From assembly GCF_003010965.1 (NCBI RefSeq), contig NZ_PGGM01000006.1, positions 62,001-126,000 on the forward strand: a stretch of DNA of 64,000 nt, given 5' to 3'. The notes beneath the pieces are model-generated. The model was not told the origin of the DNA. It did not search any database and saw only the letters and a program-made list of their open reading frames with translations. Below are positions 56,313-64,000 of the stretch, one piece after another. The position numbers and the translations under genes are program-made. The DNA is from Phyllobacterium sophorae. GTDB taxonomy: Bacteria; Pseudomonadota; Alphaproteobacteria; Rhizobiales; Rhizobiaceae. Every line of letters begins with the position of its first letter. Position 1 is the stretch's first letter.

Positions 56313-56389
56313 AGCTTGGCCGGGGGAACCTTAGCGGATCCCCGCCAGTTACCCACGCTATTCTTTACGAAGCTGTCCGCATCGAGACG

Positions 56390-57019
56390 TCAAACGATCA
56401 GGACAAGACCTATGATGGCGAGTGCTGCAACCCATATGAGGTCAAAATTGATCCATCCGCGGCGCAGGAATGAAAGACCAAACCATTCATAGACACAGGT
56501 CGCGATCACCAGGATCACCACGAGCATGGCCGTCATATGCGTGCTGATTGCCGCCAATGCAATCGGCAGTGAACCCGCAGTCGTCAGTTCCTTTTCCGGG
56601 CTGGCCGTGAGGCATAGCGGTATCACCACCGGCACCAGCATAAGACCCGCCCCATGGGCGGTCGCCATCAGGAACGACCAGAATCCAAGCCCCATCATGC
56701 CGGTTGTCATGCCGATACGAACCCGGTGCCGATGGCCATAGGTGGCATGGTATGCGGCCCAGCCGAGGAGCACCACTCCGGCGGCGACTTCCAGCATGCG
56801 CTGGTCAACAATAAGGCCAAGCAACACCACTCCTATCACAACGGCAGCAATTGAAATCATGTGCCCTAAGGCTATAGGGATCAGGGACAGCCATACGATC
56901 CTTCGGCTCTGTCTATGCAAGCCGAGCGCAACCGCAAACAGCCAGCCCATCGCAGGGTTGAGGCCATGAAAAGCGCCAAGGCCAACAAGTGCCAGCCATG
57001 GTGACACGGATATCGTCAT
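56390..57019 (-). CDS. Polytopic membrane protein, possible metal or sulphur-compound transporter
   Basis: The 209-residue protein has six hydrophobic segments with an unusual number of His residues in or beside them (GAFHGLNPAMGW, IALGHMISIAAVV, AYHATYGHRHRV, MATAHGAGLM, ISTHMTAMLV). The layout recalls the HupE/UreH nickel or the TauE-like exporters, but I cannot name a family with certainty. It follows the methanethiol-oxidase gene by 31 bases on the same strand, so it could handle the metal or a product of that enzyme. This is inference from context. Confidence 0.7.
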   Translation of the reverse strand: MTISVSPWLALVGLGAFHGLNPAMGWLFAVALGLHRQSRRIVWLSLIPIALGHMISIAAVVIGVVLLGLIVDQRMLEVAAGVVLLGWAAYHATYGHRHRVRIGMTTGMMGLGFWSFLMATAHGAGLMLVPVVIPLCLTASPEKELTTAGSLPIALAAISTHMTAMLVVILVIATCVYEWFGLSFLRRGWINFDLIWVAALAIIGLVLIV

Positions 57020-57050
57020 GCGCCACTATTCGCTGTGCGGACCGGCGTCA

Positions 57051-58445
57051 TCACGGGTAACAGTAGGAATCGGACGAGCAATCGCCTCCCTCCAAACGCA
57101 CCTGATGCGGGCGGTGGCCTTTCGGCCAATCGATGAAGAAGTTCTCGTCGAATTTGATCCCTCCATTCTCGCCTGCATCGAGCTTCACCATCCAGCCGTC
57201 AATGCCCTCGGGGTAGAATTGTGGATCGATGGCACCGTAGAGTGAGTTGGTAAAGTATACCCGTTTTCCATCCCTGCTGATCTCCACCATCTGCGGGCCG
57301 CCGTTCAGCGCGCCGTTCTTCGCTCCGGCATGGCTTGCCCTGGAAACGATACCGCCGATGCGGACTCTACCCGTCTCCTTTGGACTGAATGGGTCTGATA
57401 CATCGTACTGGATCATATCTCCGGTGCCCCAGCAGGAAACATAAAGAAAGCGGTCATCCATCGACAGGTCGATGTCCGTAACGAGTGGCGCAACGGCCTT
57501 GAAGCCTTGCAGTACAGGAGGCAGGAGTTCGGGCTCGGCCGGCTCGGCCGGTATCTCGATTACCTTTTTCACTGCCCATTTATTGCCATCGCGATACCAG
57601 GTCCAGATCGAGGCTGAAAGGTCCTTAAGGCTGATGACACAACCTACGAAACCATAGGCCTTCGTGGGATTGTGTGCCGGGCGCAATTCGAACACGAGTT
57701 GATATTCGTCACCGAAGTCGATTTCCTGCAGGTGCTTGCGCTTGTGGAGATCCCAGAAGTGCAACCTGCGGCCATATTTGCTGCCCAGCAGGATCTCCGG
57801 AACGAGCCCGTTCTCGAACGTGTCCGGGGTTCCCCATTCGCTCGTAACCATCGTGTCATGCCCTAGATGCCACCAGAAGTCGTAAGCGAGTTTCTGCGTT
57901 CCGCGGTCCATCTCCCATTGACCGAGGACGTGGAAGCTTTGGGGATCGAGCAGGAAAATGCCGCCGGGGGCGGTGCCATCGGCGTTACCGAGTGCATTCA
58001 CGTATATTCCCTCCGGCCCGCAGTGAATGGTATGCAATCGGGAATATCCCGCCTTCTCTGCGATCTCTTCAGGCTCAATCACCTTGACTATCTTCGGATT
58101 TTTAGGGTCCGGCTTGATGTCGATAATGTGCAGCCTTGACGACCGCAAACCCGGTACGACGAGATAGCGCCGTTCCATATGCGGGTGCGGCGCGTTGGGG
58201 CAAAGACAGGAGGAGCATGCATTCCAGCCGAAATGGTGCAGCTCATCGCCAGCGTTTGGCATATCGACCTGGCCGACGATCGTGGAATAGGAAGGGGACT
58301 TCGGGTCCACGTCCACCACCGCTATTGCGTCGGGTATTTTACGGTCCGGATCGAAAGCAGCCACATAGGCCAGCTTTTCTTCCGGCGCCTTGGCCGCCAT
58401 TCTTGGCGAAGGATAAAATGAAGGATCGGGTTGCCAGATTGCCAT
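57051..58445 (-). CDS. Selenium-binding protein 56 family, methanethiol oxidase-like
   Basis: The 464-residue beta-propeller protein has the conserved motifs HHFGWNACSSC (His70, His71, Cys77, Cys80), RLHTIHCGPEGIYV, WWHLGHDTMVTSEWGTP, HFWDLHKRKHLQEIDFG and HPHQVRLEGGDCSSDSYCYP at the C-terminus. Human SELENBP1 and the Hyphomicrobium MtoX enzyme oxidise methanethiol to formaldehyde, hydrogen sulphide and hydrogen peroxide with copper. No signal peptide is visible, unlike the periplasmic MtoX, so this is a cytoplasmic member. It precedes the His-rich membrane protein. Confidence 0.9.
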   Translation of the reverse strand: MAIWQPDPSFYPSPRMAAKAPEEKLAYVAAFDPDRKIPDAIAVVDVDPKSPSYSTIVGQVDMPNAGDELHHFGWNACSSCLCPNAPHPHMERRYLVVPGLRSSRLHIIDIKPDPKNPKIVKVIEPEEIAEKAGYSRLHTIHCGPEGIYVNALGNADGTAPGGIFLLDPQSFHVLGQWEMDRGTQKLAYDFWWHLGHDTMVTSEWGTPDTFENGLVPEILLGSKYGRRLHFWDLHKRKHLQEIDFGDEYQLVFELRPAHNPTKAYGFVGCVISLKDLSASIWTWYRDGNKWAVKKVIEIPAEPAEPELLPPVLQGFKAVAPLVTDIDLSMDDRFLYVSCWGTGDMIQYDVSDPFSPKETGRVRIGGIVSRASHAGAKNGALNGGPQMVEISRDGKRVYFTNSLYGAIDPQFYPEGIDGWMVKLDAGENGGIKFDENFFIDWPKGHRPHQVRLEGGDCSSDSYCYP

Positions 58446-58781
58446 GATGAAACTCTCCTCTTGATCGACAATGAAGTCTTGAGCAGTGATTCCCCAAATT
58501 TGGTGTCACGAGCGATCATTGCTTTGCCAAAGCAACATCAAACTCGGCGGAAAGTGGCTGGTCGTTGTAGCGGTGGCCCCGACGGCGAACGATCCTGCAA
58601 CGCTTTCCGAAACAGCAAGTCTAGTCCCCTCTGGCGAGAATGCAAAACGCCCAAACGGGAACCAAGTCCCAACGCCATCGTTTCGCCCGGAGCAGGGGCC
58701 GCAAAATGGCCGGCCGGAAGCAGCGCCAGATTCGAAACCCCGCCGCTTCTTCAGTGCCGATAGAAGAAATAGGGGAGGCCA
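58446..58781. other. Divergent intergenic region with open frames on both strands and no known gene
   Basis: These 336 bases between the SBP56 and arginase-like genes carry open frames on both strands. The minus-strand frame ends with the readable GRFAFSPEGTRLAVSESVAG, which recalls a WD40-like repeat, and AVGATATTTSHFPPSLMLLW; but it runs antisense through most of the arginase-like gene, so it is probably not translated. The ribosome site GGGGAGG for the arginase-like gene is at its right edge. Confidence 0.45.
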
Positions 58782-59669
58782 ATGGTCTATTCGCGATTCA
58801 CGATCATCGAAGCACCGTCCGTGCTGGGCCTCTTTGCGAGTGGTGTTGAGACATTGCCGGACGCCATGCTCGGCGCAGGTCTCGCCGAGCGGCTGAATGC
58901 GCAACGTGCGGGAGTGGTTCAGCCACCACCCTACGATGAACGGCGCGACACCGAAACGCTCCTGCTCAATCCGCTGGGCATAAGAGACTATTCGATTGCG
59001 CTGGCAAACAGTGTCGGCTCGGTACTCGACGCGGGTGCGTTTCCGATTGTGCTCGGAGGTGATTGTTCGATCATGCTCGGTTGCCTGCTCGCGCTGAGGC
59101 GCAGCGGCCGATACGGTTTGCTGTTCCTCGATGGCCACGCCGACTTCTATCAGCCCGAGGCCGAACCCAATGGCGAAGCAGCCTCGATGGAACTCGCCCT
59201 CGCCACGGGCCGTGGGCCTGCTGTCGTGGCGGATCTGGAGGGAAAGCGGCCGCTGGTGCGCGATGAGGATGTGGTGGCATTCGGGCGCCGTGACGCCGGG
59301 GAGGCTGCGGAACATGGCAGTCAACGTATCGAGGATACCGCGATTGACGTAATCGACCTTGCGGCAGTTCGGGCCCATGGCGTCAATGATGCAGCCGCTC
59401 GCGCCGTCGCCCACCTGTCGCGACCCGAGCTCTCTGGGGCATGGGTGCATCTCGACGCGGATGTGCTCGATGGCGCCATAATGCCTGCGGTCGATTATCG
59501 CATGCCGGATGGCCTGTCGTGGGACGAGTTGGCGGTGACACTTCAGGCTATGGCCGCTTCAGGCAAAGCCGTCGGGATTGACGTTACGATCTTCAATCCG
59601 AAGCTGGACAACGACGGCTCGATCGCCAGGATGTTCGTCGATACCCTCGTTAGGGGGCTTTGCCCGTAA
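58782..59669 (+). CDS. Arginase family protein with a Cys in the first metal motif
   Basis: The 295-residue protein has the arginase/ureohydrolase fold motifs: GGDCSIMLG at 92-100, DGHAD at 117-121 (Asp117, His119, Asp121) and HLDADVLDG at 223-231 (Asp225, Asp227, Asp230). In the usual GGDHS motif the His binds one of the two manganese ions; here it is Cys95. GGGGAGG lies 4 bases before the ATG. The substrate (arginine, agmatine or another guanidino or formimino compound) is not resolved. It stands alone between the SBP56 gene and the SDR. Confidence 0.85.
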   Translation: MVYSRFTIIEAPSVLGLFASGVETLPDAMLGAGLAERLNAQRAGVVQPPPYDERRDTETLLLNPLGIRDYSIALANSVGSVLDAGAFPIVLGGDCSIMLGCLLALRRSGRYGLLFLDGHADFYQPEAEPNGEAASMELALATGRGPAVVADLEGKRPLVRDEDVVAFGRRDAGEAAEHGSQRIEDTAIDVIDLAAVRAHGVNDAAARAVAHLSRPELSGAWVHLDADVLDGAIMPAVDYRMPDGLSWDELAVTLQAMAASGKAVGIDVTIFNPKLDNDGSIARMFVDTLVRGLCP

Positions 59670-59703
59670 GCATCCGCGTCATGCACTTGCGCAATTCATC
59701 AAG

Positions 59704-59736
59704 TTGAGGTCGGCGGCTCGACAACGCCGACCTCAA
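59704..59736. terminator. Long perfect hairpin between convergent genes
   Basis: A perfect 12-base stem (TTGAGGTCGGCG / CGCCGACCTCAA) with a 9-base loop sits between the arginase-like stop and the stop of the convergent SDR. No long T-run follows, but the position and stability suggest a shared two-way terminator. Confidence 0.65.
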
Positions 59737-59747
59737 ATCTGACCAGG

Positions 59748-60599
59748 CTAACCGGTCGCGCCGGTGTCCGCTGGAAAATCTGTCGAGATCGCAAGATCCC
59801 GCCAGGCAACCACCTCTTTGGCAACGTTGGCGTTCTTTGTTTCAATCGCCGCGACTGTGTCCGAACCGAACGGCATGCGAAGCGGAGGATTCGGGTCGTT
59901 TACCAGCGTAATCATCGCCTTCGCCAGTCGGGCCGGGTCACCGGGCTGAGCGTGATTGTGATCGGCCGCGAAAGCTCGCATTATGCCAGCCGGCGTATCC
60001 TTGTAGTCAGCGATCGCGCTGGGACTGATTGAGAGAGAACTTTCGTCGAGGAAATCGGTCCGGAAAAAGCCGGGTTCAACCACTGTGACCTTTACTCCAA
60101 GCGGCTGCAATTCCGTCGACAAGGCTTCCGAAAGCGCCTCGACGGCAAACTTCGTGGAGCAGTAGACACCCCAGCCCGGGTAGCTGACGTACCCGCCGAT
60201 AGACGATATGTTGATGACATGTCCGGACCGCTCCCGGCGCATATGGGGAAGAACAGCGCGTGTCACCTTGAGCAGACCAAAGACGTTGGTCGCATAAAGT
60301 TTTTCGATCTCCGCCGCCGTTGCTTCCTCGACGGCTCCGAGGAGGCCGAAACCCGCATTGTTGAGGAGTATATCGATCTTGCCGAAGCGTTTGATTGCCT
60401 GCTCCGCCGCAGCGTTGGCTTGAGCTTCATCGGTAACGTCGAGCGCAATTGCCAGCAAGTTCGGATGATTTCCAAACTTGTCGCTGACTGTCTTGGGGTT
60501 GCGGGCCGTCGCTACAACCGCATCCCCTGCGTCCAAAGCCTCTTGTGCGATCAACGCGCCAAAGCCCCGCGAAGCCCCTGTGATAAACCAGACACGCAT
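59748..60599 (-). CDS. SDR family oxidoreductase
   Basis: The 283-residue protein is a classical SDR with TGASRGFG at 7-14, LNNAG at 79-83, Ser132 or Ser133 in NISSIGG, and Tyr146 and Lys150 in YCSTK. The C-terminus is extended by about 35 residues over FabG-like enzymes (LRMPFGSDTVAAIETKNANVA). It is divergent from a LysR regulator 102 bases away, which likely controls it. The substrate is unknown. Confidence 0.9.
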   Translation of the reverse strand: MRVWFITGASRGFGALIAQEALDAGDAVVATARNPKTVSDKFGNHPNLLAIALDVTDEAQANAAAEQAIKRFGKIDILLNNAGFGLLGAVEEATAAEIEKLYATNVFGLLKVTRAVLPHMRRERSGHVINISSIGGYVSYPGWGVYCSTKFAVEALSEALSTELQPLGVKVTVVEPGFFRTDFLDESSLSISPSAIADYKDTPAGIMRAFAADHNHAQPGDPARLAKAMITLVNDPNPPLRMPFGSDTVAAIETKNANVAKEVVAWRDLAISTDFPADTGATG

Positions 60600-60646
60600 G
60601 ATGTTTTTCCTTTCCCTGTTGAGTGCAGAAGAAACTTACCGCATGA

Positions 60647-60662
60647 ATTAAGGTGAAATAAT
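60647..60662. promoter_or_regulatory. Candidate LysR site between SDR and regulator
   Basis: ATTA and TAAT flank 8 bases within the 102-base divergent region, 48 bases before the SDR ATG and 40 before the LysR ATG. It is close to, but not exactly, the T-N11-A pattern of LysR operators. Confidence 0.3.
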
Positions 60663-60701
60663 CGCCGTTGTTTTCCATGGGGTAGTGAGGAAAACTCATC
60701 A

Positions 60702-61598
60702 ATGCGTAAGATAGGTCCATCTGATCTCGCCATATTCCTGGCCATCGCCCACCACCGAAGCTTCAGAAAAGCTGCGGTGGAACTTGGCGTCACGCCGTCA
60801 GCGCTCAGCCACTCCTTGCGATCCATTGAAGAACGCCTGGATATACGGCTGGTCAACCGCACGACGCGGAGCGTGGGGCTGACGGAGGCCGGTGAACAGC
60901 TTTTTAGACGTATCAATCCCGCCTTCCTCGACATTGAGGATGCGCTCGATGATTTGAACGCATTTCGTGGCCAGCCGTCCGGCAGGCTACGCATCAATGC
61001 TCCCCGAGCGGCCGCGAAGCTGGTCCTCTTGCCGATCGTCGCACGATTCCTGAAGGCCCATCCTGGGGTCGAAGTGGAGCTGGTGGTGGACGATGCTTTG
61101 GTCGATATGGTGTCTGCCGGTTTCGATGCTGGCGTTCGCTTCGGTGAAATGATCGCCGCCGACATGATTGCGGTACCGATTGGACCGCGGCATAGATTTG
61201 CGGTCGTTGGGTCGCCTCAGCATTTTGAGCGTCATCCGGAGCCGGTCTCGCCACAGGATCTAAGCCACCATCCCTGCATCCGCTACCGCTTCGCGAGCGG
61301 AGCGCTCTATCGATGGGAGTTTGAGAAGGGCGGTATCGAACTGGAAATCGAGGTGGGGGGATCCCTCACGCTTGGCGACCAGGATCTCATGGCTGAAGCC
61401 GCCCTGAATGGCGCTGGCCTTGCCTATCTTTTCGAGGAGCAGGTACGGACGCACATGGCCGAGGGGCGTCTACGACGGGTTTTGGAACAATGGTGCCCCT
61501 ACTACCCCGGGTTTTTCCTATACTATACGAGCCGCCGGCAACTCCCGACCGCGATGCGCGCATTCATCGACTTTCTGAAGGCAGATCGAAGGACCTAG
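60702..61598 (+). CDS. LysR family transcriptional regulator
   Basis: The 298-residue protein has an N-terminal winged helix (DLAIFLAIAHHRSFRKAAVELGVTPSALSHSLRSIEERLD, in pieces) followed by the periplasmic-binding-like effector domain starting at about 90 (GRLRINAPRAAAKLVLLPIV). It belongs to the branch with short-chain dehydrogenase or efflux targets. It is divergent from the SDR gene, the most likely target. Its stop is 8 bases before the stop of a second, convergent LysR gene. Confidence 0.93.
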   Translation: MRKIGPSDLAIFLAIAHHRSFRKAAVELGVTPSALSHSLRSIEERLDIRLVNRTTRSVGLTEAGEQLFRRINPAFLDIEDALDDLNAFRGQPSGRLRINAPRAAAKLVLLPIVARFLKAHPGVEVELVVDDALVDMVSAGFDAGVRFGEMIAADMIAVPIGPRHRFAVVGSPQHFERHPEPVSPQDLSHHPCIRYRFASGALYRWEFEKGGIELEIEVGGSLTLGDQDLMAEAALNGAGLAYLFEEQVRTHMAEGRLRRVLEQWCPYYPGFFLYYTSRRQLPTAMRAFIDFLKADRRT

Positions 61599-61606
61599 CC
61601 ATCATT

Positions 61607-62497
61607 TCACATGGCTTCCAGCTCGGTCTGGAACCATTGGCGAAGAGCGTTAACGTCGGTGTGGCTGCCGATGCCGGGCGCACAGGCAAAATGATAGGTG
61701 TCGCCAGGCAAGATGTGGTTGAAAGGCTGGATCAACAGGCCGGAGGCCAGGGCGTCCGCCGCCATTACCAAACTGACGATGGCCACGCCCTGGCCGGCGA
61801 TGGCAGCCTGCATGGCGTGCATGCTGTTGGAGAAGCGCAGTCCAGCGGCGGTGTTCACGCCACTGATACCCGCTTCCGCACACCAGCGTGGCCAGTCCGG
61901 CAGCGGCAGCGGTGCAGTGCGGCCATCGACATGGATAAGCGCGACGCGGCGAATGTCTTCGAGATCAGCAATGTTCAATCCAGGACTGCAGAGCGGGGCA
62001 AACCCGTCAGCCTTGAGCGGAGTTGTTTCGACACCCGTGAATGGCCCTTTGCCGTAACGTATCGCCACGTCGATCTCGCCCGGCTGCAGCCTCACGATCG
62101 TTTCGGACGCATGCAGGCGGAGGTCGAGTTCCGGAAGAACCCGCCGGATTTCACCGAGGCGCGGGACCAGCCAATGGCTCAGAAATGCCGTGGTTGCAGA
62201 AAGGGTCAATGCCCTCGAATTCTGGATTTCACGAAGCCGGACGACGGATTGCCGGATTTCGGAGAATCCCGACACGGTCGCTTCGTATAGTTCCCTGCCT
62301 TTTGATGTGAGACTTACATTGCGTGGTGATCGGTCGAGCACGCGTACTCCCAGATATTCCTCAAGCTGACGGATCTGATGACTAATAGCCGTGGGTGTGA
62401 CGAAGAGCTCTGCAGCCGCCGCTTTAAAGCTGCTGAGCCGGGCGGTGGCCTCGAAGGCCCGCAAAGCCGCCAGAGGTGGCAAATCTGATCCAGCCAT
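61607..62497 (-). CDS. LysR family transcriptional regulator, GcvA-like
   Basis: The 296-residue protein starts LPPLAALRAFEATARLSSFKAAAAEL and has the GcvA-type helix-turn-helix ELFVTPTAISHQIRQLEEYLG and the effector domain with VRLQPGEIDVAIRYG and AAIAGQGVAIVSLVMAADAL. It is divergent from the PhzF-family gene, with a perfect 5-base-arm palindrome 12 bases before its own ATG. It probably controls phzF-ridA; the inducer is unknown. Confidence 0.93.
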   Translation of the reverse strand: MAGSDLPPLAALRAFEATARLSSFKAAAAELFVTPTAISHQIRQLEEYLGVRVLDRSPRNVSLTSKGRELYEATVSGFSEIRQSVVRLREIQNSRALTLSATTAFLSHWLVPRLGEIRRVLPELDLRLHASETIVRLQPGEIDVAIRYGKGPFTGVETTPLKADGFAPLCSPGLNIADLEDIRRVALIHVDGRTAPLPLPDWPRWCAEAGISGVNTAAGLRFSNSMHAMQAAIAGQGVAIVSLVMAADALASGLLIQPFNHILPGDTYHFACAPGIGSHTDVNALRQWFQTELEAM

Positions 62498-62508
62498 GAT
62501 GAATCCAA

Positions 62509-62525
62509 CTCATCGAAAGCATGAG
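62509..62525. promoter_or_regulatory. Palindrome between the GcvA-like and PhzF genes
   Basis: CTCAT and ATGAG flank 7 bases (CGAAAGC), centred about 20 bases upstream of the LysR ATG in a divergent region of 118 bases. The placement fits autorepression. The symmetric T-N11-A spacing is not met. Confidence 0.35.
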
Positions 62526-62615
62526 AAATACGATTTTGCCAAGCCAATGTCACCAGCATATTCTGCAGATGCATCAGTAACTTCAGCTCATTTCCTACAA
62601 AGGCGCACGCAACTC

Positions 62616-63491
62616 ATGGTCAATCTTGTCTCAGGTATGGTCGATGTTTTCGCCGACACTCCGTTGAACGGCAATCCTCTTGCCGTGGTCGAAGGGGCCG
62701 GCCATCTGGAGGACAGCATACTTCGCCGCATCGCGCGCGAGTTCAACCAGTCGGAAACAACCTTTGTTCTGCAGAGCGATCGAGCCGACTGGAAGCTTCG
62801 GTCGTTCACCGCCAGCGGATCGGAGGTATTTGGTGCTGGGCACAATGCTCTCGGTGCCTGGTTATGGCTCGGATACGCCGGACACCTTGGCGATCTGAGT
62901 ACACCGAAAACATTCCGGCAAGAGATCGGCGCCGACATATTGCCTATCACGATGGAGACGCGTGGTGGCCGCATCCATGGCCGGATGAAGCAATCGCCGC
63001 TGAAGCTGTCAGCCCCGCTGCGCTCATTGGACGCCTTGGCAGAAGCGCTTGGGCTAACCATTGACGATCTTTTGCTCTCACCGGCGCCACGCGCCGCCGA
63101 CACTGGCGCAAGCCATCTCATGGTCCGCTTGCGCGATCGCCAGGCCGTTGATCGCGCCGAACCTTCTGCAGAAAAGCTCATCCAGGTACTTGGTCCAGCT
63201 TCTGCAGAGGGTTGCTATGTCTATGCATTCGAAACTGCCAATCCAACGATGGCTTACGCTCGCTTCTTCAACCCGGCAAAGGGGCTTTGGGAGGATTCCG
63301 CAACCGGGACAGCGGCAGGACCGTTATGCGCATATTTGGGCTCAATGGGCTTGCTGACAAATGGCAACGAACTGTTGATCGAACAGGGTACCCGGATGGG
63401 ACGGCAAAGTTTTCTGCAGGTAAGACTGGATCCGGACCCCGAACTTTCCGGCTCGGGTGTCGTGGTATTTCGCGGTACGCTGCACCTGTGA
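62616..63491 (+). CDS. PhzF family isomerase/epimerase-like protein
   Basis: The ATG at 62616 gives 291 residues; an ATG at 62637 is another choice. The two-lobed fold shows VDVFADTPLNGNPLAVV, the catalytic glutamate in FNQSETTF (Glu47), GAGHNALGAWLWLGY and the C-terminal SATGTAAGPLCAYLG. PhzF-like proteins isomerise or epimerise small acids, for example in phenazine synthesis, but no phenazine genes are present, so another substrate is likely. It is divergent from the GcvA-like regulator and precedes the RidA gene. Confidence 0.9.
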   Translation: MVNLVSGMVDVFADTPLNGNPLAVVEGAGHLEDSILRRIAREFNQSETTFVLQSDRADWKLRSFTASGSEVFGAGHNALGAWLWLGYAGHLGDLSTPKTFRQEIGADILPITMETRGGRIHGRMKQSPLKLSAPLRSLDALAEALGLTIDDLLLSPAPRAADTGASHLMVRLRDRQAVDRAEPSAEKLIQVLGPASAEGCYVYAFETANPTMAYARFFNPAKGLWEDSATGTAAGPLCAYLGSMGLLTNGNELLIEQGTRMGRQSFLQVRLDPDPELSGSGVVVFRGTLHL

Positions 63492-63590
63492 TGAAATGCC
63501 CTGGCGGATACACCGCCCTGGTGTTTCGCAATACCCGAATGCGGGTGGTTTTTTCAGCCATGGCTTTGTGGATTGAAGGGAGTCTGGATC

Positions 63591-63980
63591 ATGCAAGGAG
63601 AACGCATCTTTTCGGGATCGCCTTACGAGGAGAAGGCGGGGTATGCGCGTGCGGCCGTCGCCGGGGGCTGGATATTTGTGTCCGGCACGACAGGCTTCGA
63701 CGCACAGACGAAAGAATTTCCCGCAGATGTCGAAGCTCAGTGCGAAAACTGCTTTCGCAACATCGAAATCGCACTTGAGAGGGCAGGAGCGACGCTCAAG
63801 GATCTCGTCCGGGTTCAGATCTTTGTTACAAGTCAGGAAGAATTCGAGCGGATTATTCCGATCATCCGAAAGCATTGCTACGAGGCCCGGCCAGCCAATA
63901 CGACCGTCTTCGCGCAGCTTGTTGCGCCACACATGCGTGTGGAGGTGGAAGCGATTGCGGTCGCTCCTTCGGGCAAGTAG
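63591..63980 (+). CDS. RidA family protein (enamine/imine deaminase type)
   Basis: The 129-residue protein starts at the ATG at 63591 with GGGAG about 9 bases upstream. Family features are RAAVAGGWIFVSGTTGFD, VEAQCENCFRNIEIALERAGATL and PANTTVFAQLVAPHMRVEVEAIAV, with Arg116 and Glu120 in the substrate site. RidA hydrolyses reactive 2-aminoacrylate-type imines. It follows the phzF gene on the same strand, 99 bases later. The branch is not identical to canonical RidA, so the natural substrate may differ. Confidence 0.92.
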   Translation: MQGERIFSGSPYEEKAGYARAAVAGGWIFVSGTTGFDAQTKEFPADVEAQCENCFRNIEIALERAGATLKDLVRVQIFVTSQEEFERIIPIIRKHCYEARPANTTVFAQLVAPHMRVEVEAIAVAPSGK

Positions 63981-64000
63981 CAGGTTCGACATGGCGCTGT

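Noticed and set aside
56322-56345. GGGG...CCCC pairing after hdaA
   Set aside because: The stem is only 6 bases with a long loop and no T-run, too weak to call a terminator.
58506-59450. Minus-strand open frame of 314 codons covering most of the arginase-like gene
   Set aside because: It is antisense to a gene with clear catalytic motifs, and its own translation shows no consistent domain. Only its last part, outside that gene, was kept as an unexplained stretch.
63991-64000. ATG 10 bases after the ridA stop, reading MAL
   Set aside because: It may be the start of the next gene, but only ten bases are visible, which is too few to annotate.

Overview
The window is about 64 kb of chromosome from an alphaproteobacterium of the order Hyphomicrobiales (Rhizobiales), most likely the Brucella/Ochrobactrum/Phyllobacterium group. 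The grounds are the gene order purF-cvpA-radA-alr-dnaB, the rpsF-rpsR-rplI block beside fabD-fabG-acpP-fabF-mltG-yicC-gmk, an hdaA gene with a QLPLDL motif, and an outer-membrane protein at 43.9 kb whose N-terminal, central and C-terminal segments resemble Brucella Omp25. Nearly all of the window is dense, vertically inherited core genome. I see no insertion sequence, prophage, CRISPR array, tRNA or rRNA gene.

Layout. 0-2.4 kb: a truncated secreted protein, a divergent membrane-anchored AraC regulator and an SDR. 2.4-8.7 kb: purine synthesis, recombination, cell wall and replication genes on the minus strand (purF, cvpA, radA, alr, dnaB). 9-10.3 kb: cfa. 10.4-12.9 kb: the rpsF-rpsR-(DUF2232)-rplI operon with a structured leader and a strong terminator. 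13.1-13.6 kb: a HicAB toxin-antitoxin module whose toxin gene is frameshifted. 13.7-20.2 kb: the plus-strand fatty-acid operon fabD-fabG-acpP-fabF, then mltG, yicC and gmk. 20.2-27.8 kb: an envelope block on the minus strand, lptF-lptG-lptD-surA-pdxA-rsmA, with several 4-base start/stop overlaps. 28-31.8 kb: pepA, a GST, holC, a membrane protein and an acetyltransferase. 31.8-34.7 kb: a SufR-like Fe-S regulator divergent from an MFS pump, plus an acetyltransferase. 34.7-43.4 kb: ABC-F ATPase, DinB, GST, ndk, META protein, moaE-moaD-pgsA-uvrC and a pteridine-reductase-like SDR. 43.4-51.3 kb: omp25-like porin behind a long AT-rich upstream region, GST, RNase T2, rlmJ, EamA exporter, GST and a molybdopterin oxidoreductase. 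51.3-52 kb: a HigBA-like toxin-antitoxin pair. 52-56.3 kb: purMN divergent from a CDP-alcohol phosphatidyltransferase, a PerM permease and hdaA. 56.4-64 kb: a more accessory end with an SBP56/methanethiol oxidase, an arginase-like protein, an SDR with two LysR regulators, PhzF and RidA.

How they work together. Much of the window serves growth: purines (purF, purM, purN, gmk, ndk), fatty acids and phospholipids (fab genes, cfa, two phosphatidyltransferases), LPS export (lptD, lptF, lptG, surA), peptidoglycan (alr, mltG), replication and its control (dnaB, holC, hdaA) and repair (radA, uvrC). The less ordinary content is in small modules between core blocks: the broken HicAB, the TTG-started HigBA-like pair, the Fe-S regulator with its efflux pump, four GST-family genes, and the metabolic tail after 56 kb. 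I did not find a clearly new multi-gene system. The strongest leads are the hicA frameshift, a three-way-junction RNA in the rpsF leader, and perfect palindromes upstream of pepA and the omp25-like gene.
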